64,000 bases of DNA from Leptospiraceae bacterium (GTDB taxonomy: Bacteria; Spirochaetota; Leptospiria; Leptospirales; Leptospiraceae), in contig JADJSX010000009.1 of NCBI GenBank assembly GCA_016711485.1, positions 1 through 64,000 on the forward strand. The letters run 5' to 3'. Within the stretch, counting starts at the first letter, position 1; each line of letters begins with the position of its first letter. Below the pieces are notes generated by a model. That model saw nothing but the letters and a program-made list of their open reading frames with translations. It searched no databases and was not told the DNA's origin. Shown in pieces: positions 35,759 through 45,369 of the stretch. The translations under genes were made by a program, and so were the position numbers.

Positions 35759-36661
35759 TTATCTAGATCTATACCAACGGTAGATTTTAAAAATTAGAAA
35801 TGCTATTAGAAGTATTGGAAGTATAAATGCTATGTAGTATGTTAAATCCAGTAGAAAATTAATAGCACCTACCATTGCGTCTTTGTAATTTGGGAGTTGT
35901 ATTTTAGCAGGAAGCTCTCGACCAGAAATTGTTATATTTACTTTTGCCCAAGTAACATGATCTTTTATTTTCCATGATTCTAACTTGGCGGAATCAGCAC
36001 TATCTTCACTTCTCTCTAATGCTTCTTCGCGGTCTTTCCAATTCCAAGTTTCCGCAGATCCTTTGTTAGCCGCTTTTGAACGTCTAACCATACGTAAACT
36101 CTCACGATCTAATTTTATTTTTTGAAATTCGTTATGCTCAGTCCAATCCTGAGTGCGAATATCTTCGTGGGTAAGTTGACCTACTTTGTCCATTTGTAAT
36201 AAAGTTTCGTACATTACGTTAACTGGAATTTGAATTTGTAAATACATATTCTCATAACCACTTGTTACATTTGTTTGAGAAGACGAAATATAGGATTCCT
36301 TTTTTACTACATTTAGTAAAACTTCGCGTGCTTTTTCTATACTTTCAACTTTATAATTTAGTTGAATCGTATATTCGAGAAGTCTTGATTTAGAAGCGTC
36401 CGAAATTGGGTTAAGCGGTTTGTCTATTGTGCCGTTTTCTTCTTTAGTTTCTTGTATTCGTCCTTTATTTTTTGGAGCAGAGGCAAATTCTTCTTTTTCT
36501 CCGCCTTCTTCATCCGCACTCTCTACTAATTGTTTCTCCATTCGAGGCGCTGATGGACTCGTTACTGTGGAATCTTTGGAATTCTGCTCATTTGACTCTG
36601 ACTTTTTTCCACAGTTGATAATTAATGCAAAAAGTAATGTTGCGGTTAATAGTGATTTCAT
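35759..36661 (-). CDS. DUF4349 lipoprotein
   Basis: 300 residues. Lipoprotein signal LLTATLLFALIINCGKK (Cys 17), then a Ser/Glu-rich linker to about residue 90. The DUF4349 part includes YTIQLNYKVESIEKAREVLL, LQIQIPVNVMYETLLQMDKV and a closing membrane helix (about 268-290, YYIAFILPILLIAFLIF) with basic tail RWYRSR. The family is a membrane protein of unknown function, common near the envelope. AAGGAG lies five bases before the ATG. It sits 9 bases after leuS on the same strand. Confidence 0.88.
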   Translation of the reverse strand: MKSLLTATLLFALIINCGKKSESNEQNSKDSTVTSPSAPRMEKQLVESADEEGGEKEEFASAPKNKGRIQETKEENGTIDKPLNPISDASKSRLLEYTIQLNYKVESIEKAREVLLNVVKKESYISSSQTNVTSGYENMYLQIQIPVNVMYETLLQMDKVGQLTHEDIRTQDWTEHNEFQKIKLDRESLRMVRRSKAANKGSAETWNWKDREEALERSEDSADSAKLESWKIKDHVTWAKVNITISGRELPAKIQLPNYKDAMVGAINFLLDLTYYIAFILPILLIAFLIFKIYRWYRSR

Positions 36662-36670
36662 ACAATCTCC

Positions 36671-39250
36671 TTAGATTACTACAAGATTTACTAATTTTTC
36701 TTTGACATAAATTTCTTTTTTTATTGTTTTTCCTTCTAAAAATGGAATTACTTTTTCCAGTTTTTTGGCTTCCGTAATAGCATCTTCTTGGGAAATTGTT
36801 TTAGGTGCTGAAAATTCGCCTCTGAGTTTACCATTGACTTGAACAACAATCGTAACTGTATCTTCGACAAGATACTCGGGATTAAACGCTGGGTAAGGTT
36901 CAAATGAAAGAGTAGATTTTTTTCCCAGACTTGCCCAGAGTTCTTCTGCGATATGCGGTGCAAAAGGTGCCAATACCAATACAAACGGTTCCAAAATTTT
37001 TCTAGGTCTTGTAGTTTTAGGAGTCATTTCATTTACAAAAATCATCATTTGCGCAATCGCTGTGTTAAATGAAAAATTTTCAATTCCTTCTTCCACTTTT
37101 TTGATTGTGCGATGTAGACTTTTGATTTGTTCTAAGTCTGGTTCTGTTTCATCTACTTGAAAGTTTTCCCCTTCTTTTCCATGAAATAATCTCCATACTC
37201 GATTTAGAAATCGAAAAATTCCTTCTGCCCCTTTTGTGCTCCATGGTTTCACCATATCAAAAGGCCCCATGAACATTTCAAAAAGACGGAGAGTATCTGC
37301 TCCGAATTCTTTTACTACATCATCTGGGTTTACTACATTTCCAAGGGACTTGGACATTTTCTTTTTGTCCTCTCCTAAAATTAAACCTTGGTGAATTAAT
37401 TTTTTGAATGGCTCAGAAGTAGATACAACCCCTAAATCAAATAAAATTTTGTGCCAAAATCGAGAGTATAACAGGTGTAATACGGCATGTTCTGCACCGC
37501 CTACATATAAATCGACCGACATCCATTTTTTTTCTAATTCGCTATCACAAATGGATTTATCATTTTTAGTATCTATATAACGTAAGTAGTACCAACAAGA
37601 ACCAGCCCATTGCGGCATTGTATTCGTTTCTCTTCTGCCTTTTCCGAATCGTTCGTGTTTGTATTCCAACCATTCCTTTGCATTGGCTAACGGTGATTCT
37701 CCCGTACCAGACGGCGCAAATTCTTTTAAATCAGGAAGAGTAAGAGGAAGTTCTGATTCGGGGATATCTTTTGTAAACCCCGCTTCGTAATGCACAAGTG
37801 GAATTGGTTCTCCCCAATATCTTTGTCGAGCAAAAAGCCAATCTCTGAGTTTGTATTGTGTTTTTTTTCTTCCAGATCCACGTGCGTCGATCCAATTGGA
37901 GACTTTGATAAACGCTTCAAAAAAAGAAAGTCCATTTATATTTAAAAGTTCACTAAATGAATTTATACATTTTGAATCTTTAGAGTCAAAACTTTCTGTT
38001 TCCGGAGTTGGTCCCTCAATGACTTGTTTGATAGGGAGATTAAATTTTTTAGCAAAAGAAAAATCTCTAGTATCATGCGCAGGAACAGCCATAATAGCTC
38101 CTGTTCCATAACTTGCGAGAACATAATCAGAAATCCAAACAGGAAGTTTTTCACCTTCCAATACAGGACTATTTACATAAGCTCCAATAAATACTCCTGT
38201 TTTTTCTTTTGTTAGCTCTGTCCTATCTAGTTCACTTTTTAAAGCGGAAATACGTATATATTCATCAACTGCTTTTTTATTTTCTGATGTTGTTAGTTTA
38301 GCGACTAACGGATGTTCCGGTGCAAGGACTAAATAAGTTGCCCCAAATATTGTATCGGGGCGAGTAGTATAAACTGTAATCCGCTCTCCTGATTCAGTTT
38401 CAAAATCGATTTCTAATCCTTCGCTCTTTCCAATCCAATTTCTCTGCATTTCCAAAGTGGATTGAGGCCAAGATACCAAAATTAAATCATCCAATAGTCT
38501 TTCTGCGTATGCAGTAATGCGCATCATATATTGACGCATTGGTTTTCGAACGACCGAATAACCTTTATTAGTCCACTCTTCTACTTCTTCATTGGCAAGT
38601 ACTGTTCCAAGCGCTTCACACCAATTGACAGGAATTTCTGCTTGATAAACCAAACGGAAATCAGAAAGAATTCTTTCTTTTTCCGAGAGTGGCATATGAA
38701 TCCAATCGTCTTTTGTAAATTTTTTATGATAACCTGTGCCTGCAGTTCCATCAGCTTCAAATCGTTCAATCAATTCCATAATTGGACGTGCTTTGTTCAC
38801 ACGTCTATCATAATAAGAATTATAAACTTTTAAAAAAATCCATTGTGTCCATTTAAAATATTCTGGATCGGTTGTAGAAATTTCTCTCGACCAATCGTAG
38901 GACAGACCAAGCATTTTGATCTGTCTTCTAAAATTATCAATATTTGTTTTAGTGGTAACACTTGGATGAATACCGGTCTGCATTGCATAACGCTCAGCAG
39001 GAAGACCAAAAGCATCCCATCCCATTGGATGAAGGACTTCAAAGTCTTTCATTCTTTTATATCTTGAAACTATATCAGTTGCAGTATAACCTTCTGGATG
39101 ACCAACATGAAGTCCTGCTCCACTTGGATACGGAAACATATCTAAACAATAAAACTTTTTTTTAGGACTATTTATATCCGTACGAAAAGTTTGATTCTGT
39201 TCCCAATACTCTTGCCATTTTTTTTCTATCTCGTTAAAAGGATAATCCAC
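36671..39250 (-). CDS. leuS: leucyl-tRNA synthetase
   Basis: 859 residues, normal length. HIGH-type motif PYPSGAGLHVGHPEGY (about residues 37-52), the editing domain in the middle (TTRPDTIFGATYLVLAPEHP, GTGAIMAVPAHDTRDF with the editing Asp), the WYFARQ-like LFARQRYWGEPIPL, and KMSKSLGNVV (about 620-630). GTG start. It charges tRNA-Leu and hydrolyses mischarged products. No T-box-like leader was seen in the short space to the next gene. Confidence 0.97.
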   Translation of the reverse strand: MDYPFNEIEKKWQEYWEQNQTFRTDINSPKKKFYCLDMFPYPSGAGLHVGHPEGYTATDIVSRYKRMKDFEVLHPMGWDAFGLPAERYAMQTGIHPSVTTKTNIDNFRRQIKMLGLSYDWSREISTTDPEYFKWTQWIFLKVYNSYYDRRVNKARPIMELIERFEADGTAGTGYHKKFTKDDWIHMPLSEKERILSDFRLVYQAEIPVNWCEALGTVLANEEVEEWTNKGYSVVRKPMRQYMMRITAYAERLLDDLILVSWPQSTLEMQRNWIGKSEGLEIDFETESGERITVYTTRPDTIFGATYLVLAPEHPLVAKLTTSENKKAVDEYIRISALKSELDRTELTKEKTGVFIGAYVNSPVLEGEKLPVWISDYVLASYGTGAIMAVPAHDTRDFSFAKKFNLPIKQVIEGPTPETESFDSKDSKCINSFSELLNINGLSFFEAFIKVSNWIDARGSGRKKTQYKLRDWLFARQRYWGEPIPLVHYEAGFTKDIPESELPLTLPDLKEFAPSGTGESPLANAKEWLEYKHERFGKGRRETNTMPQWAGSCWYYLRYIDTKNDKSICDSELEKKWMSVDLYVGGAEHAVLHLLYSRFWHKILFDLGVVSTSEPFKKLIHQGLILGEDKKKMSKSLGNVVNPDDVVKEFGADTLRLFEMFMGPFDMVKPWSTKGAEGIFRFLNRVWRLFHGKEGENFQVDETEPDLEQIKSLHRTIKKVEEGIENFSFNTAIAQMMIFVNEMTPKTTRPRKILEPFVLVLAPFAPHIAEELWASLGKKSTLSFEPYPAFNPEYLVEDTVTIVVQVNGKLRGEFSAPKTISQEDAITEAKKLEKVIPFLEGKTIKKEIYVKEKLVNLVVI

Positions 39251-39287
39251 AATAATACCATTTCTGTATCAGTGCCTTAAAAGGAAA

Positions 39288-39488
39288 TTATTTTCTTACT
39301 GAGTCGATTACTTTTACCAACCTTTTAAATGCTTTCGATAAACATGCTTTGCAAAGTTTCTGTTGGTATAATTTCTTTTCCATTTTGAAACAACCAGAAC
39401 ATTTGTATAATACATCAATTTCTATTTTTCTATCTATATTAAAAATTAATTCTTCTTCGTGTAGTATCTTCATAGGCTTCTCAGTCAT
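39288..39488 (-). CDS. small zinc-ribbon-like protein
   Basis: 66 residues from ATG 39488 (an upstream TTG at 39527 would add 13). It has two Cys pairs, YKCSGCF and LCKACLSK, spaced like a zinc ribbon, with a basic C-terminus KRLVKVID. Perhaps a nucleic-acid-binding or regulatory protein. It lies 37 bases ahead of leuS on the same strand. Family not recognised. Confidence 0.5.
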   Translation of the reverse strand: MTEKPMKILHEEELIFNIDRKIEIDVLYKCSGCFKMEKKLYQQKLCKACLSKAFKRLVKVIDSVRK

Positions 39489-39529
39489 ATATATATTTTT
39501 TTTACAGTGTGTCAATAACGTAGTCAATA

Positions 39530-40011
39530 TCTTCCCACTTCGCGAATCAAATCAGCAGAGGTGGGAGTTACGTTGTATTTTTTTTATCTTAAAGAGTCAA
39601 AAATAATATTTATTTTAGGAGATTTTTTTTACTAAAATAAATATTATTTTTAGTAAAATTATTATCAGAACAGGAATGAAAATTATTTTTTCAATTTTAA
39701 CTTTATAATATACTTTATCATCCATAATTCATAATTTACAACATTTAATTACCAGTAAATTTAAACCTTATTTTAATTGACTATAAATTATATTAGATAA
39801 TTATAATATACTAATATAAATATTTAACTAATATAAATCAAATTCCATTTAAAAAATAATTACAGAGTGTAATTTTTAAATAGTATTTCTTTAAAATTTA
39901 CAATGATTCTTTAAATTTTCAGTCTATTAGATTTTATTTTTTTTATTCTAACTGCGTAATTATTTATTTTTTTTGTGCACATTTTTATAAAATTTATACC
40001 TAATTTATTAA
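39530..40011. other. very AT-rich intergenic stretch
   Basis: About 480 bases between the divergent small zinc-ribbon gene and comEC. From about 39600 on, the sequence is almost all A and T, with short inverted AT repeats such as AAAATAAATATTATTTTTAG (about 39634). No gene seen, no DnaA boxes. It probably holds promoters for both sides. Confidence 0.5.
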
Positions 40012-42168
40012 ATGAAATTTTTAATTCAATTTATTCCCGTAGGTAAAATATCTTACATTGCAATTGGATTTTTATTTTGTAATTCTATTAATTTTTTTTC
40101 AAAAAACGAATTCGTTCTAATTCCATTGATTTTATTAGCCTGTTTTTGTTTTTATAAGGGCTATTCAAAAGTATCCGCAGTAATAATCGGTTTTTTACTC
40201 TTGTTTCTACAAAATTTTTATTTTACTTCAAGTATTTCTAATTCCATTCTAAAACAGGAAAATATAAACTATCTCAGACTTCATAATCCAATACAAATTC
40301 GTTTCCTTAAGGAACTTAAAAGAAATTTCTACGAAGCAGAAATTACAGCCGGAGATTTGCAATTTAGAAGCATTATAAAGAGATATAAAAAGGAAGTTTA
40401 TCTCCCTACTCTTCTTTGCGATTATAAGTCTATCTCCTTTAAAAATGCTCCCGAAGACCAGGAATACTTCCGTTTTTTAATCCCTTGGGACTCTATTTAT
40501 CTACAAGTTTCTGAATCAAAGTGTACACGAATCGCCGAAGAGATAGATTCTAAAAAATTACTGCGAAAACAGGTAGAGAACTTACTAATCCGAGCACAAA
40601 TTACTGACTACGCAAACGATATTGCTATGGGTCTTTTTTTTGGAGATGCCAGTTACTTAGATTCAGAGTTCAAAGAAAAAGTAAGGGAGGGAGGAGTGTT
40701 GCATTTATTTGCGGCATCTGGACTTCACATCGGTGTGTTTATTGGATTTTTATACTTTTTTGCCAAACAAATTCCTTTTTTTAATTATTATACGGAAAGA
40801 ATTTTCCCGCTATTAATGGCATTTTCCTATCTATATTTACTTAGTTTTCCTGTATCACTAGTGCGGGCTTATATATTTACAAGCGTACTCGTAATTGGGA
40901 GTTTATTTTTTCGGAAAATGAAAAGTATTGATTTAATTTTAGTTTCGTCTGCTCTTATACTTTGGATTGATCCGGAAAATTTCCTTACACTTTCTTTTAC
41001 TCTATCTTATTCAGCAGTTTGCGGAATTTTATTTTTAAAAAATTTTTTAGACTCTCTACTTTTTCAGAAATGGAAAAACTTTTTCACAGAGAACTTCACA
41101 ATTTCTATTTCTGCAAGCCTAGGAACCTATCCAGTTTTATTATCTTATTTCAAAACTTTTAGTTTTGGATCTATTTTTCTAAATTTACTTTTAGTTCCTC
41201 TGACTTCTATTTTATTACCGTTGCTTTATATTTCTCTAGTTCTTCAATTGATTTATGAATATTTATGGAATTCTCTGGAGATATTTTTGCACTCCAATTT
41301 ATATTCTAACTACTGCAAAGACGTATCAATTTTTACTTTTTTTGGAAATATACTTCTGTATTTGGCTGAAATTTTATGGACATATTCGGAATTATTTTTA
41401 CGAACACTCGCATTTCTATCGGAAAAACTTTCTGAGTCCATAGGATTTTACAGAAGTGTAAAACATTCTTTTTCCTTTCATATTGGAATTTATTTGGCAT
41501 TGTTTATTTGTATTTGGATTGGATTTTTTTTAATTGAAATGGAATTTTTCTCTGATAAAAATAAAACCTCAAAATCAAAAAAAATCCGAAATCTAATTTC
41601 TATTCTTTTTTTGTTCGTTATAATAAGTTTCTTTTATTTTGGTTATGTATTATTTCCTGATAGAATAGGCAAACCAAGTATTTCAAAAAATGTTTCCGCA
41701 AGTTCGGATTATTTTTTAGTGAAAGAAAAAGATTCTGTATATCTGGGAGGTGTCTGTAAATATAGCCATTTCCAAATTCAAAAAATTCTAAACCAAAATT
41801 TCTGTGACGAATCAATTACTTCTATTTTTATTGCAGAAGAATCTTGCCTATCTTTGGCGAACCTTTGCAGAAAATCAACAGTAAACGCCAAAATTTATTC
41901 TACAAAAGAATGGAAAGACTGGAAATTAAAATATTCTTTTTTAGAACAAGGGCCAAATCGATTTAGAAATAAATTTTCTAGTTTAATTGTATATTCCCCA
42001 CACTTAGATTCCCTTTCTGAATTACAGCAAAATACCAAAACAGACAAAGGCGATATCCTAATACTTTTTGCCTTCAGACTAAAGGATAATGCAAAAGATT
42101 GGAACGAAAATAAAAACGTGCTTGGAATAAATCCCAACTGGAATTTTATAACACCAGATGAGTTATGA
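40012..42168 (+). CDS. comEC: ComEC/Rec2-type DNA uptake channel
   Basis: 718 residues. N-terminal membrane helices and an OB-like extracytoplasmic part (to about 190), then the competence domain signature MGLFFGDASYL and GGVLHLFAASGLHIGVFIGF (about residues 228-247), followed by eight or so membrane spans to about 530. The C-terminal segment (about 550-718) is shorter and more divergent than the metallo-beta-lactamase domain of long ComEC proteins and shows no HxHxDH motif. In competent bacteria it carries single-stranded DNA through the inner membrane. It overlaps rsmA by 11 bases. Confidence 0.9.
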   Translation: MKFLIQFIPVGKISYIAIGFLFCNSINFFSKNEFVLIPLILLACFCFYKGYSKVSAVIIGFLLLFLQNFYFTSSISNSILKQENINYLRLHNPIQIRFLKELKRNFYEAEITAGDLQFRSIIKRYKKEVYLPTLLCDYKSISFKNAPEDQEYFRFLIPWDSIYLQVSESKCTRIAEEIDSKKLLRKQVENLLIRAQITDYANDIAMGLFFGDASYLDSEFKEKVREGGVLHLFAASGLHIGVFIGFLYFFAKQIPFFNYYTERIFPLLMAFSYLYLLSFPVSLVRAYIFTSVLVIGSLFFRKMKSIDLILVSSALILWIDPENFLTLSFTLSYSAVCGILFLKNFLDSLLFQKWKNFFTENFTISISASLGTYPVLLSYFKTFSFGSIFLNLLLVPLTSILLPLLYISLVLQLIYEYLWNSLEIFLHSNLYSNYCKDVSIFTFFGNILLYLAEILWTYSELFLRTLAFLSEKLSESIGFYRSVKHSFSFHIGIYLALFICIWIGFFLIEMEFFSDKNKTSKSKKIRNLISILFLFVIISFFYFGYVLFPDRIGKPSISKNVSASSDYFLVKEKDSVYLGGVCKYSHFQIQKILNQNFCDESITSIFIAEESCLSLANLCRKSTVNAKIYSTKEWKDWKLKYSFLEQGPNRFRNKFSSLIVYSPHLDSLSELQQNTKTDKGDILILFAFRLKDNAKDWNENKNVLGINPNWNFITPDEL

Positions 42169-43027
42169 ATACCCTTATTACAGTGTTTCGAAAATTCGGA
42201 CATTTTTAGACGAACACAAAGCAAATCCCCTCAAAAAATGGGGACAGAATTTTATTACCGATCCAAATACTCTCGATTACATTTTAAATTCCATCCCGCC
42301 GGATTCACTGGCTAATAGTGATTCCATTGCAGAAATCGGAATTGGGTTAGGCGCACTCACACATAAACTCGCAACCCTTTCCAAAAAAATGTTTTTATTT
42401 GAAATTGATCCAGTCTATATTGAACATATCAAATCACTAGATTACTTCCAAAACGCAAATGCTGTTTTGTACGAAGGAGATGTATTAAAAAATATAATAC
42501 ATTTAGAGAATGAAAAAATTTTTATAACCGGGAATCTTCCCTACTATATTACAAGTGAAATTTTGACTTCCACTCTAAAGTCTGTTTCTAATATTACAGG
42601 TGGAGTTTTTATGGTGCAAAAGGAATTTGCCGAACGAATCTGTAATGAAATATCTTCCCTTTCGATTTTTGTTTCTGCATTCGGAAAATTTAGCTTTCTT
42701 AAAAAAATTTCCGCATCTTGTTTTTATCCTAAACCCGATGCTAATTCTGCGTTAATTCGATTTACTCCAAATATACATAATTATTCCAAAACACAATTGG
42801 AAAAATTTGAAATTTTACTCAAAACTTTTTTTTGGGGAAAACGCAAGACAATCGGAAAATCAATATCCGAAGCTCCATTCTTGGACTCTGAAGAGTTTAA
42901 TGGCAAGTATCCGTCACTCAGAAAAGAAATCCAAGACTCACTTTCAATCCATAATATAGAATTCCGCCTGCGACCCGAAGAACTAAAAATCGAAGACTAC
43001 CATAAAATTCTATCTGAATTCACATAA
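42158..43027 (+). CDS. rsmA: 16S rRNA adenine dimethyltransferase
   Basis: 289 residues. NPLKKWGQNFITDPNTLDYI at the start, the SAM-binding IAEIGIGLGALTHKLA (about 48-63), GNLPYYITSEIL (the NLPY catalytic motif) and the C-terminal FFWGKRKTIGKS. It dimethylates two adjacent adenines near the 3' end of 16S rRNA; its loss gives kasugamycin resistance. Translation start lies inside the end of comEC. The convergent PilZ gene ends 18 bases past its stop. Confidence 0.96.
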   Translation: MSYEYPYYSVSKIRTFLDEHKANPLKKWGQNFITDPNTLDYILNSIPPDSLANSDSIAEIGIGLGALTHKLATLSKKMFLFEIDPVYIEHIKSLDYFQNANAVLYEGDVLKNIIHLENEKIFITGNLPYYITSEILTSTLKSVSNITGGVFMVQKEFAERICNEISSLSIFVSAFGKFSFLKKISASCFYPKPDANSALIRFTPNIHNYSKTQLEKFEILLKTFFWGKRKTIGKSISEAPFLDSEEFNGKYPSLRKEIQDSLSIHNIEFRLRPEELKIEDYHKILSEFT

Positions 43028-43045
43028 AAAATCTACTGATTTTAA

Positions 43046-44320
43046 TTACTCAGAAAGCACATTTCCTTTTTTCTCGAATATGTAAGTTTCCAGTACTTTC
43101 ATATCACCCGGATTTGAAGAAAAGAAATTTACACCAAGTTTAAAACCATCATCGGAAATTATATAACGTATAATTTCTCCATTGATTTCTAATTTATTTT
43201 TCCCCATAGGAATGTACATTTTTACACTGCTGTGTTTTTTTAAGTATTGAAAAAGATTTTCATCTGAGATTTCAAAAAGTAATCCACTTATACTAATATC
43301 GACTATTCGCGTATTTGTGTATATTTCATTGAAGGTATTTCCCTTAATCGCAACTTTTGTAAGTCCATAACTAAAAATTTCTGTCATCTCATGAATATAT
43401 TCTAAATGAGATTTGGTTAACATATGTTTGTCCATGGCTGTGCTATATACTTTTATATGCCCAATTACTCGATCAAACATAGTAATTGGAGAAATAATAT
43501 ATGATACCATGAAGTTTCGATTTTCTTTCTTTTGTAAAACTTCAAAAAACTTTCTCGCTTGGAAATCACCTACATCTTTTACTTTTTCTTGATATACTTC
43601 ATAAAAAGTTTTATAGTTTTTAGATTTTAAGTCTTCTATATAAGAATCCGCATTAGAACAATCAGAAATATAAATAGTTTTATTATCTTTTGCTAATGTA
43701 TTTTTTATAAAATCATGACCGTCACCCGCTTTATATATCACAAGTTCATATTCATCGGAAACTTTTTGAATATAATCTGTAATAATCATATTCATTAGTT
43801 TTAAATTGGGAACATCGAATTTGATTTCCCTAAAGAGATGTGTAAATTGTCGTTCTGCGTGAATATTATCCCCGCTCACATAACGTCCACCTTTAAAGGA
43901 CTTAAATAGAATGATAAAATCCATAAACAAATCATCGCAAGCAATCCTTCTATACTGTCGCATTTCCGCAGATTGTAACTCTGTCGGAAGTTTTATTTTT
44001 ACGATTGCTCCGCGTATATCTTCAATGATTACTTCGAAAATATAAAGTACGTTTATGATTTCAAATTTTATTTTTGCGCGTCTTGAACTTGCTTCTGAAA
44101 AATCAGGCACATTTAACTCAACAAAGTCCTGCAAAACATTATGAACTACTACAGACATCAATCTATCATCGTATTCAAATACAAATTCAGTATTATCAAA
44201 CCGAAGATAGTAAAATAGATGTTTAATTAAATTTACATCAGTTCCAATTATGGTTTCCCCGTAAATTTTATCCATCAGAGTAATTAACTCTTGCATCGAA
44301 TCTGTTCTGCCGACTGCCAT
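43046..44320 (-). CDS. PilZ-domain protein, DUF1577-like
   Basis: 424 residues from ATG 44320; a TTG at 44413 would add 31 residues that overlap the promoter area of the next gene. The first 330 residues show no clear domain but include long alternating strand/helix sequence as in the leptospiral DUF1577 paralogues. The C-terminal PilZ part (about 335-424) shows RIVDISISGLLFEI (the D-x-S-x-x-G box) and LGVNFFSS. PilZ domains bind cyclic di-GMP; the upstream Arg-rich motif is weak here (TNTRIVD). Possible receiver for the signal made by cyclases such as the one at 8005-9912. Confidence 0.78.
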   Translation of the reverse strand: MAVGRTDSMQELITLMDKIYGETIIGTDVNLIKHLFYYLRFDNTEFVFEYDDRLMSVVVHNVLQDFVELNVPDFSEASSRRAKIKFEIINVLYIFEVIIEDIRGAIVKIKLPTELQSAEMRQYRRIACDDLFMDFIILFKSFKGGRYVSGDNIHAERQFTHLFREIKFDVPNLKLMNMIITDYIQKVSDEYELVIYKAGDGHDFIKNTLAKDNKTIYISDCSNADSYIEDLKSKNYKTFYEVYQEKVKDVGDFQARKFFEVLQKKENRNFMVSYIISPITMFDRVIGHIKVYSTAMDKHMLTKSHLEYIHEMTEIFSYGLTKVAIKGNTFNEIYTNTRIVDISISGLLFEISDENLFQYLKKHSSVKMYIPMGKNKLEINGEIIRYIISDDGFKLGVNFFSSNPGDMKVLETYIFEKKGNVLSE

Positions 44321-44442
44321 AAAATTAATATCGTCACTTTTTATGTAAATTAGCAAATTACAATTTGCAAAAATATGCGATTTTTTGAAATGTAAACCTA
44401 GAAATATATTCAATTTTACCGCGAATTAAGAGGAATTACATT

Positions 44443-45234
44443 ATGCAATACTTGGAATCAGAAACAGTTGAACTCGAGTCAGTTCAAATAGAAATGCTCT
44501 ACTTAAACCATGAAGAAACAAGGAATTCAATGACTTGGGAAATGGGTTTAGAGTTTTCTAACTATATCGAGTCTTTAAAAAATAAAAAACCTCTTCCAAG
44601 ATGTTTGATTATATCTGGCAGAAACAATGTATTCTCTTCTGGTGGAAACTTAAATTTTCTTAAATCTTTTCAAACAAAAACATTTGAAGAAAACAAACGA
44701 GATATGTTTACATTTTACAATTATTTTTTATCTGTCAGGACTCTTCCATTTCCAGTCATCGCGGCTGTCAATGGTCATGCGATTGGGGCAGCATTATCGT
44801 TAGCATTTGCCTGCGATTTACGCGTTTTTTCCATGGATAGTAAATACTCTTTTAACTTTGTAAAACTTGGGATTCATCCGGGTATGGGCTCCTCCTATTT
44901 GGTCAAAGAGTTATTTGGTTTAGATAAAGCAAATTATCTTCTTATGCTGGGGGAAATTCTTACAGGAAAAGAAGCATTTCGTATAGGACTTTGCCACGAC
45001 GTAGTACCATTTGACGATGTAATCAGAAGAGCAACTGAACTTGCAATCAACATTAGTGAAAGTGGTCCTCTTGCATTACGATTATTAAAAAGAAATCTAT
45101 CCGACTACGAAAATCTACAAAATGCACTTAAGAAAGAAGCGGAAGCACAAGCAGAAAACTTTTTAACCAACGATTTTGCTGAAAGTTTAACAGCTATAGA
45201 ACAAAAGCGGAAAGCGGTTTTTAAGGATAATTAA
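44443..45234 (+). CDS. crotonase-fold protein (enoyl-CoA hydratase/isomerase family)
   Basis: 263 residues. The family core is clear: LNHEETRNSMTWEMGLEF, CLIISGRNNVFSSGGNLNFL, PVIAAVNGHAIGAALSLAFA (oxyanion-hole Gly) and LGIHPGMGSSYLV. The two Glu that activate water in true hydratases appear absent: the usual PE before LG is FV here (SFNFVKLGIHPG), and the second position reads MLGEILTG rather than a Glu one residue earlier. It may be an isomerase, a thioesterase-like or another crotonase activity. AAGAGG precedes the ATG. Single gene between convergent and divergent neighbours. Confidence 0.88.
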   Translation: MQYLESETVELESVQIEMLYLNHEETRNSMTWEMGLEFSNYIESLKNKKPLPRCLIISGRNNVFSSGGNLNFLKSFQTKTFEENKRDMFTFYNYFLSVRTLPFPVIAAVNGHAIGAALSLAFACDLRVFSMDSKYSFNFVKLGIHPGMGSSYLVKELFGLDKANYLLMLGEILTGKEAFRIGLCHDVVPFDDVIRRATELAINISESGPLALRLLKRNLSDYENLQNALKKEAEAQAENFLTNDFAESLTAIEQKRKAVFKDN

Positions 45235-45282
45235 AAGATCAAAATTTCTATCTCGACGGGACTTTGTAAAAGCAAAGATTTT

Positions 45283-45313
45283 TGAGACACAGAATGTAAC
45301 TCTCTGTGTCTCA
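45283..45313. repeat. 11-bp hairpin in a dispersed intergenic repeat
   Basis: TGAGACACAGA, 9-base loop, then its exact complement TCTGTGTCTCA. It lies between the convergent crotonase and hsp20 genes and is followed by GTGACCCTGTGGTTAATC, a tail like the one near 23890. It may act as a bidirectional terminator. Confidence 0.55.
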
Positions 45314-45369
45314 GTGACCCTGTGGTTAATCTTTTACACGCCACATCGAGAATAATAACCAAACTGAGG

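Noticed and set aside
39251..39287. T-box leader for leuS
   Set aside because: The gap to the next gene is 37 bases, too short, and no T-box motif is present.
39600..40011. AT-rich stretch as a replication origin
   Set aside because: No DnaA-box-like TTATCCACA strings and no dnaA, dnaN or gyr genes nearby.
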